Assembly: GCA_025716815.1 (NCBI GenBank)
Contig: JAIXMN010000001.1
Location: forward strand, 2,108,001-2,172,000
Origin: Dichotomocladium elegans
Lineage: Eukaryota; Mucoromycota; Mucoromycetes; Mucorales; Lichtheimiaceae
DNA: 64,000 nucleotides
Direction of reading: 5' to 3'
Shown: positions 54,319 through 64,000 of the stretch, in pieces
Position numbering within the stretch: the first letter of the stretch is position 1
Layout of the letters: the number at the start of each line of letters is the position of its first letter
The notes under the pieces: generated by a model
Database searches by the model: none
What the model was told of the DNA's origin: nothing
Seen by the model: the letters and a program-made list of their open reading frames with translations, nothing else
Translations under genes and position numbers: made by a program

Positions 54319-56204
54319 ATGTCGGACGGTACGTTTATCTATAAAGGCGATTCAACCAGCTTTCGGATTGCTTGATGGTTCGCCGGGGAAGATGCTGCTA
54401 GTGTTACCTTTCTTGGTCGATCTTCACCTGTAGCTGAACAATCGAGATACCCGATCAGTCGAGAATCGATTCCGCCATTTGCTCGAGCTCTGATCCCATT
54501 GAACTTATCGCCTTTCTTATTTCTTTAGAAACGCTTAACAACATCACAGCAAGACTTGGTGACCTTACCACTCAAAAATGTAAGACTTCAGCCCCACTTC
54601 TTTCTCATCCTAATTTTATTATTGAACTAAGCCTTCATTCCCAGCCCCGGCGCCTGCGGAACAACCATCCAAGGGTATGTTTCTTTCATGTACAACGTGC
54701 AATCAATACGATCTCTCTGACATATATGAGCAGATTATGTGAAAAAACCTGAACCCGCTCACACACAAGGTATGGCTCAAGTGCACATGTTACTGATTAT
54801 CGCTAACCTTATGGCATGACGCAGCACAAGATGAGAGCAACCTCATCAAAAGCTCACACACTGTTATGGTCAAACTTGCTGATCAGCAAGCCGACCCGAA
54901 CTCGCCTCTTTATTCAGTGAAGTCGTTTGAAGAGTTGGGGCTGTAAGTGTACGAAACGCGTCCCTAAACAATGCATATGGCGTTAACTGGTTTCAAATAT
55001 AGGAGCCAAGAACTTTTGAAGGGGCTCTACGCTATGAAATTCTCAAAGCCGTCTAAAATCCAGGAACGTGCGCTGCCTCTTCTGCTATCAAACCCGTAAG
55101 TAGTTACTGAATTTGTGTGAAAGTGAAGATTTTAAAGATAGTGTTATGACTAGGCCACGAAATATGATTGGACAATCTCAGAGCGGTACTGGCAAGACGG
55201 CTGCGTTTGTCCTCACCATGTTGACTCGTGTCGATCAAGCGATCAACCTCCCCCAGGCAATTTGCCTGGCGCCCTCGCGTGAGCTTGCACGACAAATCAT
55301 GGACGTTGTCTTGGAGATGTCCAAGTTCACAAGAATCACATCAGCACTTGCCGTCAAGGATTCGCTGGAAAAGAACCGTGCAATCCAAGCACAGATAATC
55401 GTGGGTACCCCCGGCACTGTGCAGGAGGCTATCCGTCGGAGACTCCTACCTATTCAGTATCTGAAGCTCTTTGTACTCGATGAGGCAGATAATATGCTCG
55501 ATCAGGCTGGCTTGGGCGATCAGAGTTACCGTATCAAAACCCTAATCAAAGGCAACCCTCAAATCGTTCTCTTCTCTGCAACCTTCCCGGAAAACGTCCG
55601 ACGATTTGCCAGCAAATTTGCTCCTAATGCGAACGAAATCTCGCTCAGACGAGAGGAACTCAGTGTTGACGCAATCAAGCAGTTCTACATGGATTGTGAC
55701 AGCGAAGAGCACAAATATGAAGTATTATGCCAGCTGTACGACATCTTGACTGTCAGCCAGAGTATCATTTTTTGCCACAAACGTGACACCGCGGACGAAA
55801 TTTCCCGTCGAATGACCGCAATGGGACATGCTGTTATTTCCTTGCACGGCAAAATGACTCCCGAAGAGCGTGACAAGATCATGGACGATTTCCGGCGTGG
55901 TGAATTCAAGGTCCTGATTACCACCAACGTTCTTGCCCGTGGCATTGATATTTCACAAATCACGCTTGTCATCAACTACGATTTGCCCATCGATCAAAAA
56001 GGAAACCCTGATTTTGAAGCCTATCTTCACAGAATCGGGCGAACGGGTCGATTTGGTCGCACTGGCGTCAGTATTAATTTTGTTCATAATGAGAAGACAT
56101 GGAAGCTTATCCAAGCGATCGAGCAACATTTCCACAGAGAGATCACCAAGATAGAGACCGACGATTGGGAAGCTGTCGAGAAGAAGCTAAAGAGCGTGTT
56201 ATAA
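54319..56204 (+). CDS. DBP5: DEAD-box RNA helicase Dbp5/DDX19 (mRNA export)
   Basis: Seven exons (54319-54328, 54529-54579, 54645-54674, 54734-54769, 54825-54942, 55003-55095, 55154-56204) give 462 aa. The first exon is only 10 nt. Motifs in order: Q-motif [15 protein letters not shown], motif [13 protein letters not shown], Ia APSRELARQ, Ib GTPGT, II DEAD in [35 protein letters not shown] and [12 protein letters not shown]. The N-terminal extension ([12 protein letters not shown]) and the [13 protein letters not shown] end are typical of Dbp5, which remodels mRNPs at the cytosolic face of the nuclear pore and acts in translation termination. The stop lies 8 bp from the stop of the opposing MSS1 gene. 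Confidence 0.93.
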
Positions 56205-56212
56205 AAATCTTT

Positions 56213-57777
56213 CTATTTCCCAATACAAAATTGACTAAAAAGTACATCCAAAACATCCTCGACATCAACCCTTCCTGTAATGCGACCCAGCGCATTTGCT
56301 GCCTGCCTTAATGCTTCGGCCCCGAGGACAACATCGTCGGGAGGTAGGGCTACGTGCAAATGGATCGTGTTAAGTTGCTATCGTTCGAAGGTCTTTTTTT
56401 TTGCCTAACTTGCCTAGATACTCCTCGAGGGCATCCACACAATCTTGGAGATGGCGGCGATGCCTTGCTTGGGTAATCAATGAGGGATTTGTCATCGCAT
56501 CGTCAAATGTCGTTTTGAACAATTCGATCATGTCGTTTAAAAAGAGACTGACCCCTTGACCCGTCCTGCAGCTCAAAGTCCAGACACCACGTACTTTCCC
56601 CGATAGTGTAGTTTTCGCGCTTTGCACAATGGTATCGTCCACCAAATCCTGTTTAGTAAGAATCACAAATGTATCCATACCCAGCACCTGCCGGACCGTT
56701 GCATCTAGTTTTCGCCATTCTGTCAATGGCACAAGACAGATCTTTATGTCTGCTAGATCTAGTCTATCATTGCTGTTAGTTGCCCAGCGCAGCCTAACCC
56801 GATGTATCAAACTTACCGAGACAGTGCCCTTTTCATGCCTTCTTTTTCAATGACATCCTCAGAATCACGGAGGCCTGCTGTATCACTAATCATCACTGGA
56901 TAACCACCCAGGTTCAATGTCACCTCAACAACATCGCGTGTAGTGCCAGGAATATCAGATACAATAGCCGCCTCGCGTTTTGCTACGACAATGAGCTGTC
57001 ATGAAGGTCGCTTCTCAGATCAAAAAATGGCAATTTTTTTCTTTTTCTTTTCTTACCTAGCATGTTCAGCAAAGTGCTCTTGCCTGCGTTCGGTGGACCG
57101 ACGATCGTGATCCGTATGCCGTTCCGAACGATCTCACCCACATGCCCGTCATCGAGGTGGGCGAGAATCGCATCGCGCATGGCACGAACGTTTGACGCTG
57201 CCGTTTCCAGCGCGCCGTCATCGATCTGCTCATCCTCGCCAAAATCGATGACTGCCTCAGTGAGTGCCATGGTTTCAATGATGTGTGTCCGCCAGCGTTC
57301 GTAGGGCACGCGCAGACCGCCTTCAGCTTGCCGGAGCGCCAGCAGACGCTGGGCCTCTGTTTCGGCATTGAGCAGGTCAGCGAGTCCCTCGAGCTCCGTC
57401 AGGTCGAGTTTGTCATTGTCAAAAGCCTGCTTCGCAAACTCGCCTTGCTCGGCCGGTCGAAAGTCCGGAAGCTCGCCGAGTGCATCGAGGACACTCCTGA
57501 CGACCGCATTGCCACCATGCACGTGAAACTCAACAGTGTCGTTGCCGGTAAAACTCTTCGGGCCAGGGAACCAAAGGATCAGCCCGCGATCGAGTTTGGC
57601 TCCCGAGACAGGATGACAGATCGATTTCAGGTAAGCAAGTCGCGGCTGCCAGATCGGCACGGTCGGCACACAGGATCGGAGGGCCTGTTTGGCCTGCGGC
57701 CCTGAGACACGAATCACGGCAACACCGGCTTTTCCAGGCGCGGAAGATAATGCATAAATGGTCTGTCGCCGCAGCAT
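56213..57777 (-). CDS. MSS1: Mitochondrial tRNA-modification GTPase MnmE/Mss1 (GTPBP3)
   Basis: Exons 57777-57057, 56982-56817, 56763-56414 and 56349-56213 give 457 aa. The N-terminal folate-binding domain ([45 protein letters not shown]) is followed by a G domain with [23 protein letters not shown] and TKQD, and by a helical C-terminus ending in CIGK, the catalytic Cys motif of MnmE. It works with Mto1/MnmG to modify the wobble uridine of mitochondrial tRNAs. The last intron (56350-56413) has a GC donor, GCAAGT: only this gives the unbroken [23 protein letters not shown] helix. The gene is divergent from GTPBP8 and convergent with DBP5. Confidence 0.93.
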
Positions 57778-57891
57778 GGAGTGAGTTAATGTGTGGAGAA
57801 AAGAAGTAACAAAGGCAGGTCGGGGGCGAACAAAAAAAAAGTAAAAAAATAAAATAAAACAATTAGCCGCAACGCTTTTGATCTGTTCATA
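57778..57891. promoter_or_regulatory. 114-bp divergent promoter of MSS1 and the EngB-type GTPase
   Basis: The two ATGs (57777 minus, 57892 plus) are 114 bp apart. The centre is a poly(A)-rich block (near 57830-57860) of the kind that excludes nucleosomes. Both genes make mitochondrial translation GTPases, so shared control is plausible. Confidence 0.55.
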
Positions 57892-59074
<1,183 letters not shown>

Positions 59075-59991
59075 AGTGATTTGTCGTTCATTTCAACCAT
59101 TCGTTAATCAGATGAATGATAGAACAAGCATCGATATATTATCTTTTATCTCGTCAAACCTTTCCACTCTTAAGTAACAGTTCCAGGAAGACAATCATGA
59201 TAAATTTACCATTGGGGAACTGTCAACTTGTTTCTCCACAGCCAAGTTAGTACTTTTGGGAAAGTTTCTGACAACCCTGACTGGGGCCAACGGGCATCTG
59301 TCTCCCATTTCATTCTCTGACCATGGGGGAGGGGCTGGCTGATTGCAATAACGTTACCAATGCCAATGGATTACCCACCGCGGGAAACTGAGGCTGCAAC
59401 CGTTAAACCCTATATGTATTCCAGTTCTCTTAAGCACCGGCAATGATGCCGACACGACGTCAAAGACATTCCCCAGCCGAGAGCGCAAGTCTCACAGCCG
59501 ACCGTTGTGGTCGACGATCGCTAGGCTAATACATAGATATATGGCTACGATGGGGAGCTTTTGAGCAAACTGGTCTTAGTGAACGGCTGGAGGATGGCTA
59601 TATATAGATATATATATGATGCGCCATCGTCCTAAAAGACTTGAACATTCGGTTGAATCCATCAGAAAATCAAGAGGTACAACGCGAAAGGCCACTTTCT
59701 TTCCAACTTTGAGAGATTTTCTGGCGGTGATATGAGCAGTCTGGAACGTATGTAGCGCACTTTAATCACTTGCAACTGGAGAAAAAAAGGAAGCATTGTA
59801 TCGCCGCAGCAAGATGCTTTAGATATTTTTAACAGATGGAGGGTAAGAATTATTATTAATCCAAACCAGTACAGGTTACAACGTGAGATATATGATACAA
59901 TGATGAGGCTATATATATATATATGTTGGGGATATTCATATTTTTCTGACTAAAGTCACGGAAGAAAGGCTGCTTCTTGTTCATTAGAGGA
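59075..59991. other. Intergenic interval
   Basis: Between the 3' ends of the EngB-type gene (plus) and the 377-aa gene (minus). It contains TA-rich runs near 59598-59616 and 59911-59923. No gene is seen. Confidence 0.6.
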
Positions 59992-61186
59992 TCATTGCGC
60001 ATGTGCTCTCTTTGGCTTGGCAGGAGGAGGGAAGATCGGCGGTGCGAATGGTTGCTAGGAAAACATATAAGTGACATGTGCGCGGGAAAAATGGATGAGA
60101 AAGAGCTCATCTTACAATGAAATGGACGTTCAAGTCGCCGTTGATTACGAGTCCCCAGGAGTTCTTCTCGTCCTTGATCGCTTGGCGATAGGCTTCCATG
60201 GCAAGCGGCGGGAAGAAGCGAGCATTGAGCAAGTCATCTTCGTCTTCCTCTTGATATTGCTTTGGCGGGAAGATTCGTCGGAAGCGCTCGCATGCTTCCT
60301 GAATCGGGAACTGCCAAGACGTGGGCACTCGAACAAAGGATGCAAGCCAAGCACGTCTTTCTTGGTAGGCGGCCTTCTTTTCGTCCGCAGCTTGCACAGC
60401 TTCTTCAAAGCTGTTGACCACCAGCTGATGGTCGTATCCGGTGAAGATCTTGGTGGTGCAGAGAGAGAGACAGTGCACCATGTTGCCAACGAGAGAGGCC
60501 GCCATAGTTCGGCGCGGAGCCTTGGTAATGTTCTGAGCGATCTCGGAGGGATCATCGATGCCATTAATTCTGAGGTACTCGGCATGCTCCCGTCGGACAT
60601 AGGGGTCATAGTAGTCGGGGCAGAGGAGGATTTGCTTGAAGCTTCCGACGCGGCGGGGCAGGCTGGTAAGGAATCGAGTACCGTTCTGGCAGTGCTCTGT
60701 CAGGCATGAGCGCACTGGCACTCGAACAAACGACGCAAACCAAGCATGGATTCTTTGATGGGCGGCCTTCTTTTCGTCCGCAGCTTGCACGGCGTTGTCA
60801 AAGCTGTTGACAACCCGTCGATGTTGGTAACCAGTGAAGATCTTGGTGGTGCCGAGAGACAGCCAGCGCACCATGCCGCCAACAAGAGAAGATGCCACAG
60901 TTCGGCGCGGAGCCTTGACAATGGTCTGAGCGGCCTCTGCGGGCTCGTCGATGCCATTAATTCTGAGGTATGCGGCGTGCTCCCGTCGGACATAGGGGTC
61001 ATAGTAGTCGGGGCAGAAGAGAATCTGCTTGAAGATGCCAACGCGGCGTGTCAAACTGCCAAGAAGGCGGACGCCGTTCTGGCACTGCTCAGTTACATGG
61101 GAAGATACAGTTGATGTCACAGACGCGACTGTGGGGAGGCCTGTTGCGACCACCGTGCTCTTGAAAAAGTGGATAAATGTGTTCAT
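59992..61186 (-). CDS. Unidentified 377-aa protein with a tandem internal duplication
   Basis: Exon 1 (61186-60116) and exon 2 (60054-59992) join in phase 0 across a GT-AG intron to 377 aa. Two units of about 130 residues follow each other, each with QNGxRxLxSLxRRVGxFKQIL, CPDYYDPYVRREHAxYLRINGID, APRRT, TTKIFTGY and NAVQAADEKKAA or EEAVQAADEKKAA, ending in SFVRVP. By eye they are about three-quarters identical, and DNA similarity is also clear, so the duplication is fairly recent. The second unit is followed by an acidic stretch (EEDEDDLLNARFFPP) and a Pro/Lys tail from exon 2. A hydrophobic stretch is absent except near the N-terminus. I know no family for this. Confidence 0.75.
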
Positions 61187-64000
61187 GGTTTTTTTGGAGA
61201 GAGATGGAAGAAGATGTAGGAGGCAAAAGCGCGTTCTCTTGAGGCTCTTTTATTCCTATTGGTTCACCCCCGAATCGACTGGCCTAGCCTTTTCGGCAGA
61301 CTCGACAGAAAAGCAGTCTCCAGCACTTGCAAGACACGAGGTTGATATATCAATGTCTTTCACCCTTGAAACAATCAAAGCACCCGGTACGAGCAACGAA
61401 ACGGCTGGTTGCGCGTACTTTCAACGTCGTCGCCTCCTTTCCTCCGTCTACATGTTTCTGTTCGTACCCTCCTGCCACTCACCTTTCGAAGAAGAAAAAT
61501 ATAGAGAGTAGATGGCCCCCCCACGCGCAGCAAAGTTGTTTTTTTGTTTTGTTTTGAAATTCATGCAACAATGACGGCATCACAGTCTTGATCAGCTGTA
61601 CAAATAAAAACATTTAAGAGCTTGATGACAAATGGTAAACAAGGGAGGGAGCTCCACCATGAAATATTTGCTGTAAACACATGATTCATGCAACCCGGCT
61701 CTCTATTCTCTGATCCAGGTTGGAGGTGGTTCTGGTATTTGCAGTCACATACAAACTGAGGATTTAGCGCAGGATATTATCGAGAGTGCGCCCTTTTGCA
61801 GTTTTTTTGTTTCATACACTCAAAATATTTTGGTAACTCAACAACCTTCATTTGCTGCTGTGACTTTTCCGTTACGTAATGATGAACGTCTTTATCATGG
61901 CCAATGAAGCATGTTGTATCAACGTTTTAAGCACAGTCTTTTATATGAGGAACAATATAAGCATTGTCATGGACTAAGAAGTCTTTTCACAAGTCCAATC
62001 CTCTTTGATATCTTTGCACTCAGATACGTGTACTTGAAAACCAGTTGGGTAATATTATGGTATACATCCATATGACCTTCATTCTCTAATCAACGTATTC
62101 GTCACCTACCTATGGAACCTACGTATACGAAACGTCGCATATTCATTGTTCATAAATCAAGGTAGTTCTTTAAGAAAACAATTCATGGATTTCCATAAGG
62201 CATAGCAAGAATTAATATACCGTTGTATACTGTAACAGAGGACCCTCTTATATCATATAGTAATCATCGATATTTTCCCTTGAAGCGTGATTGCGCATGA
62301 TGCTATTATGTCAATTGGTTGAGGATATCTATCACCACTGATATTGCTGGCTTTATCAAGGTCCCATGGAGCTTATCATATGTCTTTGTACTGTAATTGC
62401 TTACCATGTGTATAGCCCGTATACCGGGGAATGACATGTTATCTCAAAACAAAAAACGGATGTAAGTACTTTCAGTGGTGCTTATATGAACAAGAACTGA
62501 TATAAACACTGCCGCATCATACTTTCCAAGTTGGTTTTTAGTGCAAGGAACTGTGCATGTATTTCATGACTTTCATCGTATTGCTGTTTTCAATCAATGT
62601 TTGTTAAAGGCAGCGAATAAGGTTGCCTTCTCCGCATTGTTCTTCTGGGCGGGATGACGCATATCGTGGTTGGAATACACCTGACTTTTCAGTTAACTTC
62701 CGAAAGATGGTGCAGAATAGCGGCGCGGCGAAAGGTCTAGCGTTGGTCGATAAAGATGAACCAGCTTAAATTATTCCGTAAGCTACCTTTTCTTCTTGAA
62801 TCTATCGAGCAAAGAGTGAGCGGTGGAGTTCCTGGTGCATCTGAAGGAGAAGCAAGAGCACACATACTGTACCATACAGTTTTTCGCTGTAGCGCAGACT
62901 GCTCGACTAGCCAGCCATGTTCTTTGCACAAATGGCGATAACGCACTCTTTGAATATACGATCAATTTTCTTCCCTTTTTTCCATCTTCTCTAGCATTGT
63001 TAGAAGATAAAAAACAGTATGAATATATTCGTATTCCAATGTAATAAGTAGTGCTTTCCGGTTATCCTTAGTCTCCACCTTTAAGTCGCTTCTATTGGCC
63101 ACGGTGTACCTGCCAAAGTGGATGCTGGTATTCCTCGCTTAATCCATTCCAAAATCATCTTATTCGATGGAAAGGGTGGGAGGGGAAGACTACGATGGTA
63201 CTGAGCTCGAGTGGCAACTGCAAAAAAGAAGTGCATATCAGTACTCTTGTTGGGGAGGTTGGGGCCATCTATTTATTTTCCTTCGGTGTCATAAGCCCGA
63301 TCTCTGTCTATGGTTGGCTGAAAGAATTCCAGAGCGGCATTGTAGAACTTATGGGATATCGCGACACATAGGATTCAGGACACGATATGGTCAGTGTATA
63401 CTCTGACATACTAGAGAACATTCATTGTGCGGTATATCATGGACTGCTGGATTAGACATGCTTATAGCATCCATTGAGGATATCTTGATCTCAAGTGATC
63501 ATTGAGTATAGAGATGCTCTCTTCCCAGTTGAGGGGAAGTTGCTGAATAACCTTGAGCACAAATTATGTGCATGTGGAAAAAAAACACTGAGCACATTGT
63601 TATGCTGACTCTCTTCTAGACATGTCTTTTTTGTTGGATTGAATGCTCTTGCAATCTAACGTGCCAAAAAAAAAAGAACGTATCTGGCTTCCAAAAGATT
63701 GCATTAGGTAGGGTGCAGATCCTAGAAGCGTAGAAGACTACCATCAGAACTATAAAAGCGCACTGAAGCGGACCAAAGCCATACTGGGGTATTTCTGTAA
63801 TCTTATTCTGTAAGTCGATATCATAAGTTTATGCTGATGTCAATGTATTTAGTGATGAGGTTGCTCCGCCAGTTGCTCAGCATCGCCGTTCCAAAGTGGC
63901 TCAATTGATCTGCGCTGCACTCAGTTTCCTTTGAGAAACAACATGCCTGATTCTGTAGAGGGCTACATTATGGGCGCTTGGTTAGTGAGTGTTTGTGCCA
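61187..64000. other. Right-end gene-poor region
   Basis: No intact gene. 61187-61300 is the promoter side of the 377-aa gene. 61560-63050 is AT-rich without coding signal. 63080-63460 may be a transposase remnant, listed separately. Confidence 0.5.
63080..63460 (+). pseudogene. Possible DDE transposase remnant
   Basis: One frame reads KTTMVLSSSGNC, VHISTLVGEVGAIYLFSFGVIS and, after one stop, DSGHDMVSVYSDILENIH. The order (a charged RGxxxxVxVPTxRG-like segment, then VxISxLGAIS...GVIS, then an FVxFLxxVLD-like helix) recalls the central part of Tc1-like transposases of the IS630 group. Catalytic residues are not readable, so this is tentative. Confidence 0.25.

Noticed and set aside
60071..60709. 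Plus-strand ORF of 212 codons
   Set aside because: Antisense of the duplicated 377-aa gene, which has a clean intron and repeat structure in its own frame.

Overview
The window reads as nuclear DNA of a filamentous fungus, most likely an early-diverging Mucoromycota/Mucorales-type species (inference). Reasons: monocistronic genes with many 50-120 bp spliceosomal introns, fungal gene types (membrane-bound SREBP factor, LIM-RhoGAP, F-box/RCC1, ATP4, DBP5, a LysM secreted protein), and animal-like single-gene forms of C1-THF synthase, DCTN6, SDE2 and GTPBP8. No viral, bacterial or CRISPR content is seen.

Layout. 1-360 holds the 5' part of an unidentified minus-strand gene. 2428-5273 (-) is an SREBP-type bHLH membrane factor, followed by a 3.5 kb gene-poor stretch. 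8789-12728 (-) is a 14-exon trifunctional C1-THF synthase with a likely mitochondrial/cytosolic pair of start codons, divergent from SDE2 (13353-14535, +). SDE2 converges on an F-box/RCC1 gene (14616-16274, -), then a small unknown gene (16702-17369, -). 17.4-27.1 kb is mostly empty apart from a small C2H2 gene and repeat fragments. 27130-28724 (+) is a secreted LysM protein with a 3D/RlpA-like C-terminus. Then come ATP4 (29377-30541, +), ELG1/ATAD5 (30904-34334, +), a LIM-RhoGAP (34635-38862, +) and a fucosyltransferase-like type II membrane protein (39549-40880, -). 41-45 kb is repeat debris. DCTN6 (45309-46183, -) contains a 6-nt micro-exon. 

48258-53161 is the most unusual locus: a nearly perfect inverted duplication of an intronless gene for a C2H2 protein with a PD-(D/E)XK nuclease-like motif. 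The two copies are transcribed outward from a centre carrying 62 in-phase copies of a 10-bp unit, and short arrays of the same decamer bracket each gene. A decayed Tc1/mariner-like transposase follows. 54319-59074 is a compact housekeeping cluster: DBP5 (+), MSS1/MnmE (-) ending 8 bp from DBP5, and GTPBP8/EngB (+) sharing a 114 bp divergent promoter with MSS1. 59992-61186 (-) is an unknown protein with an internal tandem duplication. The rest is empty or transposon remnant.

Across the genes I reconstructed 58 introns. At least five need a GC-AG donor (all GCAAGT) to keep conserved domains in frame, and a sixth is probable; this is a high share. Exon phases were checked by arithmetic for every spliced gene given below.
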